Source: an uncultured Prevotella sp.
GTDB taxonomy: Bacteria > Bacteroidota > Bacteroidia > Bacteroidales > Bacteroidaceae
DNA: 8,798 nt
NCBI GenBank assembly: GCA_934190685.1
Contig: CAKPTK010000093.1
Coordinates: 1 to 8,798 of the forward strand
Direction of reading: 5' to 3'
Positions 7,243 through 8,798 of this stretch are shown here, in pieces. Position 1 is the stretch's first letter; every line of letters begins with the position of its first letter. The notes below the pieces were generated by a model. That model saw only the letters and a list, made by a program, of their open reading frames with translations, was not told the DNA's origin and made no database searches. The translations under genes and the position numbers were made by a program.

Positions 7243-8613
7243 TTATTTCTTGGCGAACCAAAGCATGTATGCCACACCGAGGCGGAACTCGTTCTCACTA
7301 TTGTAACTGCCTTTGCCGAATACCTTGTGTGTACCAATCTGACGGGTGGTATAGTCTGCCTTGACCACCAGATTGGGGAGTGGACGCCAGTTGGCACCAA
7401 AACTCCAAAGGCTCACCTGGTTGCGCTTGTCGGCAATGAGACCCTGCTCGCACTTCTCCTGTGGATTGTAGTAGTTGTAGTGTGCGAAAGGATAGATGAC
7501 GGGGAATTTCTCAACACCCGAGAAAATGCTCTTCAGATTAACGCCTACCTCTGCACTCCAATCAAGCGCCCGCTTGGCAACCGGTCCCATTCGGGTGTAA
7601 GGGGAAAGGTTGGAGTAGCGACGGTTCTTGGCTGTAATGCCAACAGTCTCGGTGATGTTGCCCGTGAGGAAGTTGGCGCGTGCCGTCACATATTTGTTCA
7701 CATACTGTGCATCGAAGGAATAGATGAACACGTTGATTTTGCCGAGGTCGTCATAAGTAACGAGCTTGTCGGCGTTCTTGCCTGCATTGGGATTATAGAG
7801 CATGGAAGCTCCGACACGAAGACCGGGAACACCTGTCCAATCCAAGCGGGCAGTATAGGCCGGGGCGCTGAAATTGTCGGTCTCAAGAATACCTTGACGA
7901 CCGCCTTGTACCCAATTGTAACAATCGAATCCATTAGGGTTGAGACCGGCAGTAACCATGGCTTGGTAGTCGAAAGTGGCCAAGCCCTTACCGAAGGTTC
8001 CGAAGAATTCCAAACCTGTCTCATGCCAAGTGGAGGCAAGAAGCGTGGTGGCCCCCTCTGGACGGGCTGCAGTGAAGAAGTTGAGAGGTTCGTGATGAGC
8101 ATTGGTCAGACCAACAGGAATAATCAAGTGGCCCACACGCACATTGAAAGCGGGAGTAATGAGACGGGTGATATGGAATTGCTCCAAGGCAACCTCACCG
8201 CCTTTCTCCATCTCGGTTTCATACTCACCGTTCTCACTTCCCGACTGGGCTTCTATCTCCGTCGCAGAGCCTGTGCCGCCTGACTCAAACTCGATTTCAG
8301 CACCGAGAATCCACTTGGGAGTAATCTTGTACTCACCCGGAAGGATGAAACGGGGAATGGAAATCTCATTGTGATTGATTTTGGTGTTACCCTTGCCACC
8401 GCCATAATAGCGGTTGATGCCATAATCCTTGAATGTGGCAAGCATCTCGCCATAACTTCCGATGCGCCATTTCTTAAAGTCGTCGCCAGACTTACTCTTT
8501 ACTTCTGATTTGCTGGACTCTTTAGGAACGACCGCTTCTTCGGTCTCTGCGACCACCGTAGAGGTGGCTGCCAACATTCCTAATGCCGTGAGAAAGATTT
8601 TCTTGCTCTTCAT
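7243..8613 (-). CDS. Outer-membrane beta-barrel protein A (porin-like), first gene of the operon
   Basis: 456 residues. A signal peptide with probable cleavage after Ala22 (VVA/ETEE) is followed by a Glu/Lys/Ser-rich linker to about residue 45. From WRIGSYGEM (49-57) onward the sequence shows alternating strands typical of a porin. The segment VRVGHLIIPVGLTNAHHEP (158-176), then AARPEG and STWHETGLEFFG (194-205), follows a pattern seen in uncharacterised Bacteroidetes porin-like proteins. A predicted loop at 108-140 holds ten Glu and no Asp, and could attract cations (inference). The chain ends LWFAKK, so the last strand is not closed by Phe. The start at 8613 follows AAAAGTAACA and is the only one that keeps the signal peptide. 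As the promoter-proximal gene it is likely a major product, perhaps the channel or anchor partner of the imelysin lipoprotein. The substrate is unknown. Confidence 0.82.
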   Translation of the reverse strand: MKSKKIFLTALGMLAATSTVVAETEEAVVPKESSKSEVKSKSGDDFKKWRIGSYGEMLATFKDYGINRYYGGGKGNTKINHNEISIPRFILPGEYKITPKWILGAEIEFESGGTGSATEIEAQSGSENGEYETEMEKGGEVALEQFHITRLITPAFNVRVGHLIIPVGLTNAHHEPLNFFTAARPEGATTLLASTWHETGLEFFGTFGKGLATFDYQAMVTAGLNPNGFDCYNWVQGGRQGILETDNFSAPAYTARLDWTGVPGLRVGASMLYNPNAGKNADKLVTYDDLGKINVFIYSFDAQYVNKYVTARANFLTGNITETVGITAKNRRYSNLSPYTRMGPVAKRALDWSAEVGVNLKSIFSGVEKFPVIYPFAHYNYYNPQEKCEQGLIADKRNQVSLWSFGANWRPLPNLVVKADYTTRQIGTHKVFGKGSYNSENEFRLGVAYMLWFAKK

Positions 8614-8644
8614 TGTTACTTTTATTGTTGTATTTTTTCGGATG

Positions 8645-8676
8645 CAAAGGTATTGTGAAAATCAGAACGGCACAAT
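8645..8676 (-). promoter_or_regulatory. Bacteroidetes-type promoter for the operon
   Basis: On the minus strand TACCTTTG (8652-8645) matches the Bacteroidetes -7 consensus TAnnTTTG exactly. ATTG (8676-8673) stands 20 nt upstream as a -33 element, within the usual spacing. Transcription would start near 8638, giving a leader of about 25 nt before the ATG at 8613. No other match this good was seen in the 185 bp upstream or in the intergenic gaps, which supports a single main promoter for all seven genes. The start site itself is predicted, not measured. Confidence 0.75.
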
Positions 8677-8679
8677 ACC
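8649..8679. promoter_or_regulatory. Perfect 9-bp inverted repeat overlapping the promoter (candidate operator)
   Basis: GGTATTGTG (8649-8657) and CACAATACC (8671-8679) are exact reverse complements separated by 13 nt. One arm covers part of the -7 box and the other covers the -33 element. The arm centres are 22 bp apart, about two DNA turns, as expected for a dimeric regulator. The site does not look like a Fur box or an FNR/CRP site. A regulator bound here would block RNA polymerase, so repression is the simplest reading (inference). Confidence 0.55.
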
Positions 8680-8782
8680 GAAAAAATAGTAAAAATTAAG
8701 CAAAAATATCAGCGGAAAATACCAAGAATATGGTAGGCTTTTGACTAAAAAAACGTCAATCTGCCCAATAATACCAAAAAAT
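8674..8782 (+). repeat. Repeated AATACC motif and short palindromes upstream of the promoter
   Basis: AATACC occurs at 8674-8679, 8718-8723 and 8770-8775. The first and last are followed by A-runs, giving similar longer units (AATACCGAAAAAAT and AATACCAAAAAAT). Two short inverted repeats lie between them: TACCA/TGGTA (8720-8724 and 8731-8735) and TTGAC/GTCAA (8741-8745 and 8755-8759). The region is AT-rich and shows no convincing gene. These could be extra sites for the regulator that binds the promoter palindrome, but short motifs recur by chance in AT-rich DNA. Confidence 0.35.
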
Positions 8783-8798
8783 GAGTAGGGCGACGGAC

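Noticed and set aside
7327..8283. 318-codon open frame on the plus strand
   Set aside because: It lies wholly antisense to barrel A, which has a signal peptide and porin pattern. The translation has no recognisable domain and reflects codon bias of the real gene.
8663..8796. Open minus-strand frame rich in Phe, Tyr and Ile upstream of barrel A
   Set aside because: The composition is what AT-rich intergenic DNA gives. The promoter and repeats lie inside it, and it has no family resemblance.
8781..8798. Possible divergent gene start on the plus strand (ATG followed by five sense codons to the edge)
   Set aside because: Six codons cannot be told from chance, and no promoter of good quality was seen for it.

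Overview
The window looks like a chromosomal segment of a Bacteroidales bacterium, probably Prevotella-like. GC is moderate. Genes lack Shine-Dalgarno sequences and start in A-rich contexts such as AACAATG. The leader has a Bacteroidetes-type promoter (ATTG, 20 nt, TACCTTTG). The lipoproteins carry Cys-Ser-Asp-Asp type N-termini. The genus is inference; there is no rRNA or other marker here.

All genes lie on the minus strand, so transcription runs from right to left. They form one compact block of seven genes that reads as an operon. From the 5' end these are: outer-membrane beta-barrel A (8613-7243); a circularly permuted imelysin-like lipoprotein (7196-6057); a di-heme DUF1111/DHOR lipoprotein (5937-4465); an OprP/OprO-like porin B (4446-3181); a small mono-heme c-type cytochrome lipoprotein (3165-2455); a two-domain Rid/chorismatase-like protein (2427-1285); and the start of a CcsB (ResB)-type cytochrome c maturation protein (1275 to the left edge, where it is cut off). 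Gaps are 9-46 bp, except for 119 bp in front of the di-heme gene, which holds a strong imperfect hairpin. The 185 bp upstream of the first gene holds a promoter, a perfect 9-bp inverted repeat overlapping both promoter elements, and several short repeats.

Imelysin next to a di-heme DUF1111 protein recalls the iron-regulated irpA/irpB pair of cyanobacteria and the proteobacterial COG3487-COG3490 clusters. Here the pair is combined with two barrels, an extra c-type cytochrome, a cytosolic enzyme of the chorismatase-like Rid branch, and a heme-attachment protein that could mature the cytochromes. Two lipoproteins carry a predicted surface-export signal. The working model, which is inference, is a cell-envelope iron or redox module: surface lipoproteins handle metal ions or electrons, the barrels give passage through the outer membrane, CcsB-type machinery attaches heme, and the Rid/chorismatase protein possibly makes a small aromatic.

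No tRNA, rRNA, CRISPR array, insertion sequence or factor-independent terminator was seen. Long open frames on the plus strand are antisense shadows of these genes.
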